A stretch of 64,000 nt of DNA from Polynucleobacter paludilacus (GCF_018687595.1 NZ_CP061298.1:992001-1056000); one strand, 5' to 3'; shown: positions 7,286 through 17,623, numbered from the stretch's first letter. A program made the numbers and translations. The notes: a model not told the origin generated them from the letters alone.

Positions 7286-7993
7286 TTACTCTTTTGAGGC
7301 CGCTCGCAATAAATCCGCATGCGGGATATGGCGAACGTCATCACCCTTGACGATATAAATAACAAACTCCGCAATGTTCTTGGCATGATCGCCGATACGC
7401 TCAATCGCCTTAGCAATCGTCAGCATATCCAGCCCAGTTGTAATCGTATGGGGATCTTCCATCATATAAGTGATGAGCTTACGTACAAAGCCTCTGAACT
7501 CTTCATCAATAAGACGGTCTTCATCAACTACTTCAGCAGCTGCAATCGTATCGAGGCGAGCAAAGGCATCCAAACTACGACGCAATAGCGAGATCGCCAT
7601 CTGACCGGATAAGCGGATTTCTGAAACGTTAATATTGTGAGCTGCACCAGCCTCGATTAAACGTTTGGTACGCTTGGCTACGCGCTCAGCTTCATCGCCG
7701 GCACGCTCTAGGTTGGTAATCGCTTTGGATACTGCCATCACCAAACGCAAGTCACGAGCAATCGGCTGACGGCGGGCAATCAATTCAGTACAAGCTGAAT
7801 CAATCTGAATCTCCAGATCATTCACGAGCTTTTCATTCTCGATTACGACATTACAGGTCTCGAGATCCATTTGAGTAAAAGCACGCATTGCAGTTGCGAT
7901 TTGGGACTCAACTAAGCCACCCATTTCAAGGAGGCGACTAGACAAGGAATTTAAATCTGCGTCAAACTGTGACGATAAGTGTTTATCTGGCAT
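7286..7993 (-). CDS. phoU: Phosphate-specific transport system regulator PhoU
   Basis: A 235-residue, all-helical cytoplasmic protein with two PhoU repeats; conserved stretches include RDLRLVMAVSKAITNLERAGDEAERVA in the first repeat and TIAKAIERIGDHAKNIAE in the second, each carrying metal-binding acidic and Asp-His residues. PhoU connects the Pst transporter with PhoR and keeps the regulon off when phosphate is plentiful. The start was set at ATG 7993 because GGAG stands six bases before it; the upstream in-frame TTG and ATG lie in or before that site. It starts 12 bp after the pstB stop. Confidence 0.95.
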   Translation of the reverse strand: MPDKHLSSQFDADLNSLSSRLLEMGGLVESQIATAMRAFTQMDLETCNVVIENEKLVNDLEIQIDSACTELIARRQPIARDLRLVMAVSKAITNLERAGDEAERVAKRTKRLIEAGAAHNINVSEIRLSGQMAISLLRRSLDAFARLDTIAAAEVVDEDRLIDEEFRGFVRKLITYMMEDPHTITTGLDMLTIAKAIERIGDHAKNIAEFVIYIVKGDDVRHIPHADLLRAASKE

Positions 7994-8005
7994 GTTCATC
8001 TCCAA

Positions 8006-8863
8006 TTAACCAAAGCGACCGGTAATGTAGTCTTCTGTTTCTTTGCGCTTAGGTTTAATAAACAACTCATCTGTCTTACCAAACTCAATTAAGCTGCCAA
8101 GATACATGTAGGCAGTGTAATCCGATACACGCGCCGCTTGCTGCATATTGTGGGTCACGATAGCAATGGTGTAATCGTTTTTCAGCTCAGAAATCAATTC
8201 TTCGATCTTACCGGTAGAGATCGGATCCAAAGCGGAGGTAGGCTCATCCAACAAAATCACAGAAGGCTTGACTGCAACACCACGAGCAATACACAGACGC
8301 TGTTGCTGACCGCCAGAAAGGGATAAACCACTTTGATTGAGCTTATCTTTCGCTTCGGTCCACAAAGCCGCTTTATTCAAAGCCCACTCGACTCGCTCAT
8401 CCATTTCGGAACGATTGAGGTTCTCATAGAGACGCACACCAAAGGCAATGTTCTCATAAATGGACATTGGAAATGGGGTTGGTTTTTGGAAAACCATACC
8501 AATCCGTGAGCGCAATAGATTCAAATCCTGACCAGGATTCAAAATATTGTTGCCGTAAAAATTAATCTCACCTTCAGCGCGCTGACCTGGATAGAGGTCA
8601 TACATGCGGTTCATAGTGCGGAGCAAAGTGGATTTGCCGCAGCCAGAAGGGCCGATGAAGGCAGTCACTTTACCCTCTTCGATATTCATATTGATATCTT
8701 TTAGACCCTTGAAAGAACCGTAGTAAAAATTGAGATTCCGGATTTCTAGAGCATTAACTGCATCACTAGATTGCGAACTATTTTCTGTATTCATATTCGA
8801 TTTACTCCTCAAGCCTTCACTATCAATCTTATTTAAGTTGAACATTGTTTTCATATCACTCAT
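8006..8863 (-). CDS. pstB: Phosphate ABC transporter ATP-binding protein PstB
   Basis: The ATPase of the Pst high-affinity phosphate importer. With the long start it has 285 residues: Walker [10 protein letters not shown] at 71-79, ABC signature LSGGQQQR, Walker [14 protein letters not shown] and the switch histidine in VTHNM. The family core begins at IRNLNFYYG (residue 41). ATG 8863 overlaps the pstA stop as ATGA, which suggests coupling. An internal ATG at 8794 (262 residues, close to the usual length) has a stronger GAGGAG ten bases upstream, so the true start is undecided between the two. Confidence 0.93.
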   Translation of the reverse strand: MSDMKTMFNLNKIDSEGLRSKSNMNTENSSQSSDAVNALEIRNLNFYYGSFKGLKDINMNIEEGKVTAFIGPSGCGKSTLLRTMNRMYDLYPGQRAEGEINFYGNNILNPGQDLNLLRSRIGMVFQKPTPFPMSIYENIAFGVRLYENLNRSEMDERVEWALNKAALWTEAKDKLNQSGLSLSGGQQQRLCIARGVAVKPSVILLDEPTSALDPISTGKIEELISELKNDYTIAIVTHNMQQAARVSDYTAYMYLGSLIEFGKTDELFIKPKRKETEDYITGRFG

Positions 8864-9726
8864 CCTTGTGCTTTCTCACGGAATACCACACGGGCAAGGA
8901 TGTTCAAGCCCAACACTGCAAACGTAATGAGTAAAGAGCCGCCCCATGCGAGGTCAACCCAGTTGTCATAAGGACTCATCGCAAATTGGAAAATCACCAC
9001 TGGTAAGTTCGCCATCGGCGCATTCATATTGGTAGAGAAGAATTGATTGTTCAATGCAGTAAACAATAATGGTGCTGTTTCACCGCTGACTCGCGCAAGA
9101 GCCAACAAGATACCAGTCATGATGCCGCTCTTTGCTGCGCGTAAGGTGACGTAAAAAGCGACCTTCCATTTTGGCGTTCCCAAGGCATAAGCGGCTTCAC
9201 GCAAACTGCCGGGAACCAAACGCAACATATTCTCAGTAGTACGCACCACCACTGGAACGGCAATTAAAGCCAACGCAATCGTGCCTGCCCAGCCAGAGAA
9301 GTGCTTTACTTGCGCCACAAATAAGGCATAGACGAACAAGCCAATCACAATCGATGGTGCCGATAACATAATATCGGTCACAAAACGGGTTACCGCCGCA
9401 ATCTTACTGCGATCGCCGTATTCAGAGAGATACAAACCAGCAAGGACACCCACTGGGGTGCTAATCAAAGTACAAGATGCGATCAACATCAAGCTACCAA
9501 TGATGGCGTTTGCCAAGCCACCCCCCTCTGAGCCAGGTGCAGGCGTACTCATCGTGAACATATTGAGGTTAACTGCAGCAAAACCTTTAATAAATAGGGT
9601 TGCCAAAATCCAAATCAAGAAAATCATACCTAAAGCCATGGCGAGCATAGACAAAGTAAGGCCAATTTTGTTGGTCCGCTGACGACGAGCGAAAACGGCT
9701 TGATTAATATTTGCAATTTGACTCAT
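8860..9726 (-). CDS. pstA: Phosphate ABC transporter permease PstA
   Basis: A 288-residue inner-membrane permease with about six membrane helices. The cytoplasmic EAA loop is seen in [32 protein letters not shown] (about 178-209 region), which docks on PstB. It forms the channel with PstC. The ATG overlaps the pstC stop by four bases, and its own stop overlaps pstB in the same way, so pstC-pstA-pstB are translationally coupled. Confidence 0.95.
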   Translation of the reverse strand: MSQIANINQAVFARRQRTNKIGLTLSMLAMALGMIFLIWILATLFIKGFAAVNLNMFTMSTPAPGSEGGGLANAIIGSLMLIASCTLISTPVGVLAGLYLSEYGDRSKIAAVTRFVTDIMLSAPSIVIGLFVYALFVAQVKHFSGWAGTIALALIAVPVVVRTTENMLRLVPGSLREAAYALGTPKWKVAFYVTLRAAKSGIMTGILLALARVSGETAPLLFTALNNQFFSTNMNAPMANLPVVIFQFAMSPYDNWVDLAWGGSLLITFAVLGLNILARVVFREKAQG

Positions 9727-10712
9727 GATTTCACTCCTTTAGCTTTTTCCATACTGAGCAACATCCACTTAGCTAAAGCCAAAACCACGAAGGTAATAAA
9801 AAAGAGCGCCAAACCTAAGGCAAATAAGGAAGAGAAATGCAATCCTGCATCTGCCTCACCAAATTGATTGGCTAAGGTTGAGGCAATAGAACTGCCTGGA
9901 GCAAATAAAGATGGGGAGATGCGGCTCGCGTTACCAATCACAAAAGTAACGGCCATCGTTTCACCCAAGGCTCTGCCCAAACCGAGCATGACACCACCAA
10001 CTACACCAGCTTGGGTATATGGCAAAACAATCCGTGTAACGACTTCCCAGCGTGTACAACCGATACCATAAGCTGACTCTTTTAAGACTGGGGGAACAAT
10101 TTCAAATACGTCGCGCATCACAGATGCAATAAAAGGCAGGATCATCATGGCCAGAATCAGGCCGGCACACAACATACCAATGCCGTTGGTCGGACCAGAA
10201 AAAAGAATACCTAAGAGCGGGATCTTGCCGAGAGTAGCTTGAAGCACGGGTTCAATATAGTCGCCAAAAATAGGAGCGAATACGAATAAGCCAAACATAC
10301 CGTAAATAATCGATGGCACTGCAGCCAACAGCTCGACAGCGGTTCCCAAGGGACGCTTCAAAAAATCTGGGCACATCTCTGTCAAAAAGACAGCGATGCC
10401 AAAACTGAGAGGTACAGCAATTGCCAAAGCAATAATCGATGAAACCAATGTTCCATAGATCGAAATTAAACCGCCAAACTGATCATTAACAATATCCCAC
10501 TCGTCGTCCAAGAAAAATCCAGGGCCGAATGTCTTTAAGGCTGGCCATGCATTGATCAAAAGAGATCCGATGATTCCGGCCAAAACAAATAACACCAACA
10601 TCGAGAAGAATTGGGTGATAGCATGAAAGAGAAAATCTTGGATACGCTGTCTACGGGCGATCTGAACTGCCTTAGCGCTTGGTAGACCTAGTGTGGAGGA
10701 TGTCGATTGCAT
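9723..10712 (-). CDS. pstC: Phosphate ABC transporter permease PstC
   Basis: A 329-residue inner-membrane permease, partner of PstA, with six membrane helices and an EAA loop around [22 protein letters not shown]. The start was placed at ATG 10712 (MQSTSSTLG). A longer reading frame exists, but its extra codons come from a terminator hairpin that ends the pstS transcript, so it cannot be the real N-terminus. No strong Shine-Dalgarno precedes this ATG. Expression is expected from the pstS promoter by readthrough of the terminator. Confidence 0.94.
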   Translation of the reverse strand: MQSTSSTLGLPSAKAVQIARRQRIQDFLFHAITQFFSMLVLFVLAGIIGSLLINAWPALKTFGPGFFLDDEWDIVNDQFGGLISIYGTLVSSIIALAIAVPLSFGIAVFLTEMCPDFLKRPLGTAVELLAAVPSIIYGMFGLFVFAPIFGDYIEPVLQATLGKIPLLGILFSGPTNGIGMLCAGLILAMMILPFIASVMRDVFEIVPPVLKESAYGIGCTRWEVVTRIVLPYTQAGVVGGVMLGLGRALGETMAVTFVIGNASRISPSLFAPGSSIASTLANQFGEADAGLHFSSLFALGLALFFITFVVLALAKWMLLSMEKAKGVKS

Positions 10713-10738
10713 ATTGACTTTATTTGTATTGCGTGAAG

Positions 10739-10768
10739 ATAAAAATGGCCCCAAATTACTTTGGGGCC
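10739..10768 (-). terminator. Terminator between pstS and pstC
   Basis: Perfect inverted repeat GGCCCCAAA/TTTGGGGCC (within 10747-10768) followed on the minus strand by ATTTTTATC. It lies 20 bp after the pstS stop and 27 bp before the pstC ATG. It would let PstS, the abundant binding protein, be made in excess over the membrane subunits. Confidence 0.85.
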
Positions 10769-10787
10769 GAATTTATTCTATTAAGAA

Positions 10788-11816
10788 TTACTTAACATCA
10801 ACCTGTGACCAAACACTCTTACGAATGAAGTTGGTTGTTGCTTCAGGCATTGGAACGTAATCGAGTTCAGAAGCCATCTTGCCGCCATCTTTGAAACCGA
10901 AATCAAAGAACTTGATCACTTCAGCAGCGTTTGCTTTGTTATCAGGCTTTTTGTAGATGACAACGAAAGTAGCGCCAGTAATTGGCCATGAAGCAGCACC
11001 AGGAGCGTTGGTAATGAATGTTTCCATTCCTGGGAATTTAGACCAGTCAGTACCAGCAGAAGCAGCAGCGAATGCAGCAGCAGTAGGCAATACAAACTTC
11101 TCGTCCGCATTCTTCATCTGGGTGTAGCTCATGTTGTTTTTCTTAGCGTAAGCAAACTCAACATAACCGATTGAATTCTTGATACGACTTACGTTTGCTG
11201 CAACACCTTCGTTACCCTTACCGCTTACAGTAGAAGCAGCTGGCCATTTAACAGCAGCACCAAAACCTACGTTATCTTTCCAGCTCTTATTTACTTTAGA
11301 GAGGTAGTTAGTAAAGATTGCAGTTGTACCTGAACCATCAGCACGGGTTACAACAGTGATATCACCAGCCGGAATCTGAACGCCTGGGTTCAACAAGGCG
11401 ATACGCTTGTCATTCCAGTTAGTTAAAGTACCTTGGAAAATATCAGAGAGAACGTCGCTGGACAATTTCAACTGACCTGGCTTAATACCGTCGATGTTCA
11501 CAACAGGTACCACACCACCGATGATTGCAGGGAACTGAACCATGCCACCAGCTTGGAGCTCTTCAAAGCTCATTGGAGCGTCAGTTGCGCCAAAATCTAC
11601 TGTCTTCGCCTTAATTTGCTTGATACCACCGCCAGAACCGATCGATTGATAGTTCAAGCTGTTACCAGTTTTAGCTTTGTAAGCTTCAGCCCATTTAGAG
11701 AGTACTGGGTAGATAAAAGAAGAACCAGCACCAGTCATTTCAGTAGCCATTGCAGCAGAAGATACTGATAATGCTACGGCTCCAGCAACTAAAGCCTGTT
11801 TAAAAGAGAGTTTCAT
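10788..11816 (-). CDS. pstS: Periplasmic phosphate-binding protein PstS
   Basis: A 342-residue periplasmic phosphate receptor for PstCAB. Signal peptide 1-24 (cleavage AMA-TE), then the family N-terminus TGAGSSFIYPVLSKW. Phosphate-binding signatures visible are GAGSSF, SIGSGGGIKQI, DFGATDAPM and TRADGSGTTAIFTNYL. The start was set at ATG 11816 because the signal peptide begins there (MKLSFKQ) and AAGGA lies ten bases upstream. A Pho box and a fitting -10 hexamer lie 45-78 bases upstream, so it should be induced by PhoB. Confidence 0.97.
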   Translation of the reverse strand: MKLSFKQALVAGAVALSVSSAAMATEMTGAGSSFIYPVLSKWAEAYKAKTGNSLNYQSIGSGGGIKQIKAKTVDFGATDAPMSFEELQAGGMVQFPAIIGGVVPVVNIDGIKPGQLKLSSDVLSDIFQGTLTNWNDKRIALLNPGVQIPAGDITVVTRADGSGTTAIFTNYLSKVNKSWKDNVGFGAAVKWPAASTVSGKGNEGVAANVSRIKNSIGYVEFAYAKKNNMSYTQMKNADEKFVLPTAAAFAAASAGTDWSKFPGMETFITNAPGAASWPITGATFVVIYKKPDNKANAAEVIKFFDFGFKDGGKMASELDYVPMPEATTNFIRKSVWSQVDVK

Positions 11817-11860
11817 TTGAGGATGTCCTTGTATAGAAATCGAGAGATAACAACACATGG

Positions 11861-11894
11861 ACGATACGATTTACGTATGACTCTTTTATGACAT
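11861..11894 (-). promoter_or_regulatory. Pho box and pstS promoter
   Basis: On the minus strand ATGTCAT-AAAA-GAGTCAT (11877-11894) matches the PhoB site CTGTCAT-N4-CTGTCAT at 6 of 7 and 5 of 7 positions. Exactly ten bases later stands TATCGT (11861-11866) as -10 box, the spacing known for PhoB-dependent promoters, which lack a normal -35. A weaker third repeat (GATGACC) lies in 11-bp phase upstream. Confidence 0.8.
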
Positions 11895-11902
11895 TAGGTC
11901 AT

Positions 11903-11934
11903 CAAAAAAGGCCTAAATCTGGGTTTTTGGGCCT
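11903..11934 (-). terminator. Terminator after glmM
   Basis: AGGCC/GGCCT arms (11930-11934 and 11909-11913) with inner AAA/TTT pairing, followed on the minus strand by six T residues (11904-11909). It lies 12 bp after the glmM stop and just before the Pho box, so it insulates pstS from glmM transcription. Confidence 0.65.
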
Positions 11935-11946
11935 CAGAGTAGAGTT

Positions 11947-13290
11947 TTAGACATTGGGGACTAAATCAGCGATGCTTTTTGCGCTCTTGAGAGCGATAGC
12001 CTGATCCTGAGCCTCAACCATGACTCTTAATACAGGTTCGGTACCAGATGGACGAATCAGCACCCTACCAGTATTTCGAAGATCAGCCTCAACTTGAGCA
12101 ATTTGAGCCTTGAGCTTCTCATCGGCCCTCCAGTCGTAGCCAGGCTTCATTTTGATATTGAGCAAAACCTGAGGATAAATCGTTACTGAGTCCAAGAGTT
12201 GAACCAGGGTTTTCTTTTGCTGACTCATTGCCGCCAAAACCTGTAGGGCGGCAATAATGCCATCGCCGGTCGTGTGCTGATCGAGGCAAAGCAAATGCCC
12301 AGACCCCTCGCCGCCCAGCATCCAAGAGTTTTGCTTGAGCAACTCCAGCACATAACGATCGCCTACTGCGGCACGCTCAAATTGAATGCCCAATACTTTA
12401 ATCGCATTTTCTACGGCTAAATTGGTCATTAAAGTACCCACTACGCCACCAAGTGGTGCACCACGATCGAGTCGATCCTTTGCCAATACGTACAACAATT
12501 CATCGCCATTAAATAAGCGACCGGTTTGATCTACCATTTGCAATCGGTCTGCATCACCGTCTAAGGCAATCCCAAGATCGGCCCCTACTTCTTTAACCTT
12601 GGCTATTAAAGCGTGTGGCGCAGTTGCACCGCACTGATCATTAATATTGCGGCCATTGGGCTCTACGCCAATTGAAATCACTTCAGCACCAAGTTCTCGA
12701 AAGACATTGGGGGCAATTTGGTAAGCCGCGCCATTGGCACAATCAACCACCAACTTCATACCGCGCAAATTCAGCTCGCCCGGAAAAGTTGATTTACAAA
12801 ATTCAATATAGCGTCCGGCTGGAGCACTTAAACGAGATACCTTACCTAAATGTTCGGAACTAAGGCATCCCAAAGGTTTTTCCAGCTCAGCCTCAATGGC
12901 GAGCTCAAAGTCATCCGAAAGCTTATCGCCCTGCGCAGAGAAAAACTTCACTCCATTATCTTGGTACAAATTATGAGAAGCGGAGATCACGACTCCAGCA
13001 GATAAACGTAAGGCTTTAGTGAGATAAGCAACGCCTGGAGTAGGCATGGGACCACACAATAGAACATCGACTCCAGCAGAGACGAAGCCAGCCTCTAATG
13101 CCGACTCTAACAAGTAGCCTGAGACGCGCGTATCTTTACCGATCAATACCGTACAGCGTTCGCCGGGCTTAGCTTGGCGTGTAAGAACAATACCGGCAGC
13201 ATAGCCAAGGCGAATCATAAAATCCGGGAGGATCGGAAACCGACCGACTTCTCCGCGAATACCGTCAGTACCAAAGTATTCTTTTTTCAT
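11947..13290 (-). CDS. glmM: Phosphoglucosamine mutase GlmM
   Basis: A 447-residue cytoplasmic enzyme that converts glucosamine-6-phosphate to glucosamine-1-phosphate on the way to UDP-GlcNAc, for peptidoglycan and LPS. It shows FGTDGIRG at 6-13, the phosphoserine loop ISASHN with Ser105, the metal loop DGDADR near 245, and the phosphate-binding RPSGTEP near 423. Length is typical for GlmM and shorter than phosphomannomutases. It follows folP by eight bases and belongs to the rlmE-ftsH-folP-glmM group common in proteobacteria. Confidence 0.97.
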   Translation of the reverse strand: MKKEYFGTDGIRGEVGRFPILPDFMIRLGYAAGIVLTRQAKPGERCTVLIGKDTRVSGYLLESALEAGFVSAGVDVLLCGPMPTPGVAYLTKALRLSAGVVISASHNLYQDNGVKFFSAQGDKLSDDFELAIEAELEKPLGCLSSEHLGKVSRLSAPAGRYIEFCKSTFPGELNLRGMKLVVDCANGAAYQIAPNVFRELGAEVISIGVEPNGRNINDQCGATAPHALIAKVKEVGADLGIALDGDADRLQMVDQTGRLFNGDELLYVLAKDRLDRGAPLGGVVGTLMTNLAVENAIKVLGIQFERAAVGDRYVLELLKQNSWMLGGEGSGHLLCLDQHTTGDGIIAALQVLAAMSQQKKTLVQLLDSVTIYPQVLLNIKMKPGYDWRADEKLKAQIAQVEADLRNTGRVLIRPSGTEPVLRVMVEAQDQAIALKSAKSIADLVPNV

Positions 13291-13298
13291 AAGATGAA

Positions 13299-14189
13299 TT
13301 ATAGGACTGCTTCCCAGAGCTTGAGAGCATCGATGGTCTCGGGTACGTCGTGCACTCGTACAATCCGGGCGCCCCGATCCGCAGCCAAGATCACAGCAGC
13401 AATACTACTGGCCAAGCGATCATCCGACTCGCGCCCAGTGAGTTTACCTAGCATCGATTTACGAGAAATTCCTGCGAGCACAGGAAATCCCAACTGGGAA
13501 AAGTGTTCGAACTGGGATAGCATCCTGAGGTTGTGTTCCAGGCTTTTACCGAAGCCGAAACCAGGATCAAGCGCGATTCGATCTGCTGATACGCCTTGGT
13601 GAATTAAAACATTTGCCCTCTCCATTAAGAAGGTGCTCACTTGCGCAATGACATCATCGTAATGTGGATCAAATTGCATAGTCTGAGGATCTCGCTGCAT
13701 ATGCATCAGAACAATGCCACATTGGGGATGATTCGCTACCACCTCAATAGCCCCCTCTTGGCGTAGCCCCCAAATATCATTAACGCAATCCACACCAGCG
13801 TTAAGCGCTGCCTGCATCGTTGCAGACTTGTAGGTGTCAATCGAGAGCGCCACTCCGCAATCGCGCAACAACTCAATCACCGGCATAACACGATCAAGCT
13901 CTTCTTGAAGTGCAATAGGTTCTGCACCAGGCCTAGTAGACTCACCACCAATATCGATGATGTCCACTCCACTCTCAATCATCTGCTCAGCATGGATCAA
14001 GGCAGCCTTAGCCGATTGGAACTGGCCACCATCAGAAAATGAATCAGGTGTCGTGTTCAGAATACCCATCACTAATGGGCGTTTGCGAGGCTCAAAAAGA
14101 AAACGCCCGCAACGCCAGGTTGCGGGCTGAACTACGGACTCAGAATTACGCAGTTGCTGGCGCACTTCCCGATGCTGGTCCGCTACCAA
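13299..14189 (-). CDS. folP: Dihydropteroate synthase FolP
   Basis: Joins p-aminobenzoate to the pterin pyrophosphate in folate synthesis; target of sulfonamides. Family motifs are [45 protein letters not shown] and GISRKS. The N-terminus is uncertain. The coordinates use a TTG at 14189 that overlaps the end of ftsH by 44 bp; a GTG at 14165 is another choice, with GGGAA directly before it. The conserved W-CGRF segment just before the core must be coded, yet it lies inside a perfect 9-bp terminator-like hairpin (14104-14126). The core assignment is firm. Confidence 0.93.
   Translation of the reverse strand: MVADQHREVRQQLRNSESVVQPATWRCGRFLFEPRKRPLVMGILNTTPDSFSDGGQFQSAKAALIHAEQMIESGVDIIDIGGESTRPGAEPIALQEELDRVMPVIELLRDCGVALSIDTYKSATMQAALNAGVDCVNDIWGLRQEGAIEVVANHPQCGIVLMHMQRDPQTMQFDPHYDDVIAQVSTFLMERANVLIHQGVSADRIALDPGFGFGKSLEHNLRMLSQFEHFSQLGFPVLAGISRKSMLGKLTGRESDDRLASSIAAVILAADRGARIVRVHDVPETIDALKLWEAVL
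14093..14126 (-). terminator. Terminator-like hairpin inside the folP start
   Basis: GCCCGCAAC/GTTGCGGGC, nine GC-rich pairs with a five-base loop (14104-14126), followed on the minus strand by GTTTTCTTTTTGAG. It begins 19 bases after the ftsH stop codon and lies within the first codons of folP. It could end part of the ftsH transcripts and attenuate folP. Confidence 0.6.
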
Positions 14190-16068
14190 ATGCAGTAGAA
14201 GCTGTACTTTCCACTACTGGCGCAGTTGTCCCAGCCGAATTACCAAAGACAGTCGTTACGGGTGGTGGCTTAGGCGTGCGTGGTGGACGACCTTCCATGA
14301 TGTCGGTAATCTGATCAGCGTCTAAGGTTTCCCACTCAAGCAAAGCAGCAACCATCGCCTCAACCTTGTCGCGATTCTGTTCAAGAATCGAACGTGCCAA
14401 AGCATATTGACTATCAATCAAGGCCCTAATTTCTGCATCCACTTTTTGCTGAGTGAGTTCAGAAACTGTTTTAGAACTGGTACGACCAAAAATACTCTCA
14501 GACTCAGTGTCGACATAGACCATCGTACCCAAGCTATCACTCATACCAAAACGGGTCACCATGTCGCGGGCCATTTTAGTAGCACGCTCAAAGTCGTTTG
14601 ATGCCCCAGTACTCATCGAGTGCAAGAAGATTTCTTCTGCAGCTCGACCACCAAACAAAATGGCCAACTCTTCCAACATGCGATCTTTATACAGATTGAC
14701 GCGATCAAACTCTGGCAACTGCCAAGTGACGCCCAATGCCATACCGCGCGGCATGATGGTGACTTTGTGCACTGGATCCGCTTTAGGCAATACCTTAGCG
14801 ACCACAGCATGGCCAGACTCGTGATACGCGGTGTTACGCCGCTCTTCTTCTCGCATCACTGCAGACTTACGCTCAGGACCCATGTAGATTTTGTCCTTAG
14901 CGTCTTCAAAGTCTTTCATATCGACTGCACGCTTATTGCGACGCGCAGCAAACAAAGCGGCTTCGTTAACTAAGTTTGCTAAATCGGCACCGGAGAACCC
15001 AGGTGTACCACGCGCTAAGACGGCAGCATTGACATCTGGATCAATCGGCACTTTGCGCATATGCACTTGCAGAATTTGTTCGCGACCCCGAATGTCAGGC
15101 AAGCCAACATGGACTTGACGGTCAAAGCGGCCTGGACGAAGTAAAGCGCGATCCAGCACATCCGAACGGTTGGTAGCAGCAACGACGATCACGCCGCTAT
15201 TACTTTCAAAACCGTCCATCTCCACCAGCATTTGATTCAGGGTTTGCTCACGCTCATCGTTACCACCGCCCATACCAGCGCCACGATGACGACCTACTGC
15301 ATCGATCTCGTCAATAAAGATGATGCAAGGTGAATTTTTCTTGGCGTTCTCAAACATATCACGCACGCGTGATGCGCCAACCCCGACAAACATCTCAACA
15401 AAGTCAGAGCCTGAGATAGAAAAGAACGGTACCTTAGCTTCACCTGCAATAGCACGGGCTAACAGGGTCTTACCGGTTCCAGGAGGTCCTACTAGCAAGA
15501 CACCATGGGGAATTCGGCCACCCAGTTTCTGAAACTTCTGCGGATCTTTTAAGAAGTCGACTAACTCAAACACTTCTTCTTTAGCCTCATCGCAACCCGC
15601 GACATCAGCAAAGGTGACGGTATTACTATTTTGATCAATCAGGCGCGCTTTGGATTTTCCAAATGAAAATGCCCCACCCTTACCACCGCCTTGCATCTGA
15701 CGCATCATGAAAAACCAGAAACCAATAATGAGTAGCGTAGGTCCAAGGTAGTACAAAGCAGAAACAAACATATTGGGTTCATCGTCGGCTTTACCGGTTA
15801 CTTGAACACCGTATTTCATTAAGTCACCCACCATCCAAATATCGCCAGGAGAAATAATGGAATACTTGGCACCATCATTTGGTGTCACTTGTAATGTTCG
15901 ACCCTGCACATCAACGCGTTTAATCTTGCCCGCTTTGGAATCTTCCATAAATTGCGAGTAAGTCACTTGCGGCTGATCTTTGGGCTTATCAAATTGCTTG
16001 AACACTGTAAATAGGACGAGGCCCACAACGAGCCAGATACCCACTTTTTGGAACATATTGCTATTCAA
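14146..16068 (-). CDS. ftsH: ATP-dependent zinc metalloprotease FtsH
   Basis: A 640-residue membrane-bound AAA protease that degrades misassembled membrane proteins and regulatory proteins. Two membrane helices (about 9-25 and 103-122) flank a periplasmic domain. Walker A GPPGTGKT is at 194-201, Walker [12 protein letters not shown] near 249-259, the second region of homology around [20 protein letters not shown], and the zinc site HESGH at 416-420. The tail is Pro/Ala/Ser-rich. The start is a TTG at 16068 (MNSNMFQK) with AAAGG about seven bases upstream; an ATG four codons later lacks such a site. Confidence 0.97.
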   Translation of the reverse strand: MNSNMFQKVGIWLVVGLVLFTVFKQFDKPKDQPQVTYSQFMEDSKAGKIKRVDVQGRTLQVTPNDGAKYSIISPGDIWMVGDLMKYGVQVTGKADDEPNMFVSALYYLGPTLLIIGFWFFMMRQMQGGGKGGAFSFGKSKARLIDQNSNTVTFADVAGCDEAKEEVFELVDFLKDPQKFQKLGGRIPHGVLLVGPPGTGKTLLARAIAGEAKVPFFSISGSDFVEMFVGVGASRVRDMFENAKKNSPCIIFIDEIDAVGRHRGAGMGGGNDEREQTLNQMLVEMDGFESNSGVIVVAATNRSDVLDRALLRPGRFDRQVHVGLPDIRGREQILQVHMRKVPIDPDVNAAVLARGTPGFSGADLANLVNEAALFAARRNKRAVDMKDFEDAKDKIYMGPERKSAVMREEERRNTAYHESGHAVVAKVLPKADPVHKVTIMPRGMALGVTWQLPEFDRVNLYKDRMLEELAILFGGRAAEEIFLHSMSTGASNDFERATKMARDMVTRFGMSDSLGTMVYVDTESESIFGRTSSKTVSELTQQKVDAEIRALIDSQYALARSILEQNRDKVEAMVAALLEWETLDADQITDIMEGRPPRTPKPPPVTTVFGNSAGTTAPVVESTASTAFGSGPASGSAPATA

Positions 16069-16161
16069 AACGAGGCCTTTGCCGGATTAATCCGGGAGTA
16101 ATTGCATTGCTGATACCTAAGTATTTGATTCTACTACCAGGCTTTTTCAAGGGCTTGGAGT

Positions 16162-16180
16162 GGGTTTATTTAATAAACCC
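16162..16180. repeat. AT-rich palindrome between rlmE and ftsH
   Basis: GGGTTTATT-T-AATAAACCC, a perfect nine-base inverted repeat around one base, in the 135-bp gap between the rlmE stop and ftsH start. No T-run follows on the minus strand, so it is a poor terminator. It may be an RNA hairpin or a protein-binding site. Confidence 0.4.
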
Positions 16181-16203
16181 ATGTAAATCGGGGGGTTATT
16201 GCC

Positions 16204-16878
16204 CTATTTAGGAGTCTTTAGTGTGCGTCCAAGGAGAAAGGTTTCGGAGGAGCGATCCCGGGAAGCCTTAGGCTTACGGGAGGCTACCGTTTTGAAAACC
16301 TTTTTAAAGGTCTCCACAATCTGGCTATAGCCACTGCCATGGAAGCACTTGATTAACAAAGCCCCATCAGGCTTAAGGTGATTTACCGCAAACTCCAAAG
16401 CAATTTCAGCCAAGAAAGCCATGCGGGCTGAGTCTGCCACGCCAACACCAGATAGGTTTGGCGCCATATCAGAAAGAACCAAGTCCACTCTGCCATGATC
16501 GGCGGCGGGCAACAATGCCTCTAAGGCTTTTAGCCCCTCGTCTTCCCGAAAGTCCCCCTGTATAAAGCTCACATCAGCAATATCTTCCATTGGCAATAAA
16601 TCAATCGCAATGATGGTGCCATCGGGCTTGCCAGATTCAATAGCGGGATTGCTCTTGCCGAGCTCAGTCAGGCGATTGCGAGCGTACTGAGACCAACTAC
16701 CTGGCGCACTGCCAAGGTCAACAATGGTCATGCCAGCCTTAATGAGATGATCTTGTTCGTCAATTTCAGAGAGCTTGTAAACCGCACGTGCGCGATAACC
16801 CTCTTTTTGGGCCATCTTCACATAGGGATCAGTTAGATGATCTTGTAACCAACTTTTATTAAATTTATTTTTTGCCAC
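16204..16878 (-). CDS. rlmE: 23S rRNA 2'-O-methyltransferase RlmE (FtsJ/RrmJ)
   Basis: A 224-residue S-adenosylmethionine-dependent enzyme that methylates U2552 of 23S rRNA on the 50S subunit. It shows [12 protein letters not shown] (catalytic Lys35), the SAM motif [12 protein letters not shown], the catalytic-Asp motif [14 protein letters not shown] and [10 protein letters not shown] (second Lys), followed by the C-terminal Arg/Ser/Glu segment. The start codon is GTG at 16878. It heads the rlmE-ftsH pair, as in E. coli, and is divergent from yhbY, another ribosome-assembly gene, across 126 bp. Confidence 0.95.
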   Translation of the reverse strand: MAKNKFNKSWLQDHLTDPYVKMAQKEGYRARAVYKLSEIDEQDHLIKAGMTIVDLGSAPGSWSQYARNRLTELGKSNPAIESGKPDGTIIAIDLLPMEDIADVSFIQGDFREDEGLKALEALLPAADHGRVDLVLSDMAPNLSGVGVADSARMAFLAEIALEFAVNHLKPDGALLIKCFHGSGYSQIVETFKKVFKTVASRKPKASRDRSSETFLLGRTLKTPK

Positions 16879-17004
16879 AGCTTGTCCACTTTCAGAGGGC
16901 TATTTTCCTTGTTTATAGATCACAAGGCAAAGAATCTGTACAAAATCGGCTCAAATAGCCTCATCTAAGCTCAATTCGGGGCTGCATGCTCTATCATCCA
17001 CACC

Positions 17005-17610
17005 ATGACTGCTCTTACTCTCACCCCAGCCCAACGTAAAGCCCTCAAGGCTGAAGCCCATAGTCTTAGTCCCGTCGTCATGATTGGCAATACTGGTTTA
17101 AGCCCTGCGGTCATTAAAGAAGCCAAATTAGCCATTGCAAGCCATGGCTTGATTAAAGTGCGCGTATTAGGCGATGATCGTGAGGCGCGTATCGCAATGT
17201 ACGAAACTTTGTGCGACCAATTAGGTGCCGCTCCAGTTCAACACATCGGCAAACTATTCGTGCTCTGGAAGCCCAAACAAGAAATCGATGAACACCTTTT
17301 GCATTTAGGTCGTTCTAGCAAGCAAACTAAAAAGACTTTGCAAGCACCTCGCAAATCAACTGCGGGTAAACGTACGAGCACTTCTGAAAGATCTGACCGT
17401 CGCTCAAGCGCCAGTAAATCTCCTTTCGCACGTGCGGCTGTTGTCAAGACAGCGAGCAAAACACCCAAGAAGCGAGTCTTACGTTCGGAAGCTGCTGAAT
17501 CCAAAATTGGCTGGTCATCACCTGGCTACCGCAAAGCAGCTGCGGCTCCAGCGCCAATCAAGAAACGTAAAGTCAGAATGAGTAGCACCAAGAAAAAACT
17601 CTTAGGCTAA
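17005..17610 (+). CDS. yhbY: YhbY/CRM-domain RNA-binding protein with basic tail
   Basis: Residues 1 to about 100 are a CRS1-YhbY (CRM) domain: LTPAQRKALKAEAHSLSPVV, MIGNTGLSP (the conserved GxxG-type loop), and KVRVLGDDREAR. E. coli YhbY is about 97 residues and associates with pre-50S particles. Here a further 100 residues follow, rich in Lys, Arg, Ser, Thr and Ala, ending KKRKVRMSSTKKKLLG. This looks like a disordered RNA-binding extension. No Shine-Dalgarno is visible before ATG 17005; a TATCAT seven bases upstream could be a -10 box of a leaderless mRNA, without clear -35. Confidence 0.88.
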   Translation: MTALTLTPAQRKALKAEAHSLSPVVMIGNTGLSPAVIKEAKLAIASHGLIKVRVLGDDREARIAMYETLCDQLGAAPVQHIGKLFVLWKPKQEIDEHLLHLGRSSKQTKKTLQAPRKSTAGKRTSTSERSDRRSSASKSPFARAAVVKTASKTPKKRVLRSEAAESKIGWSSPGYRKAAAAPAPIKKRKVRMSSTKKKLLG

Positions 17611-17623
17611 ACGCTGAATACCG

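Noticed and set aside
10713-10754. N-terminal extension of PstC
   Set aside because: The extra codons are the 3' arm and T-run of the pstS terminator, and begin with TTG lacking a ribosome binding site.
16069-16161. CTTGAAAA on the minus strand as a heat-shock (sigma-32) -35 element before ftsH
   Set aside because: No CCCCAT-like -10 element at 13-15 bp, so the match is too short to call.
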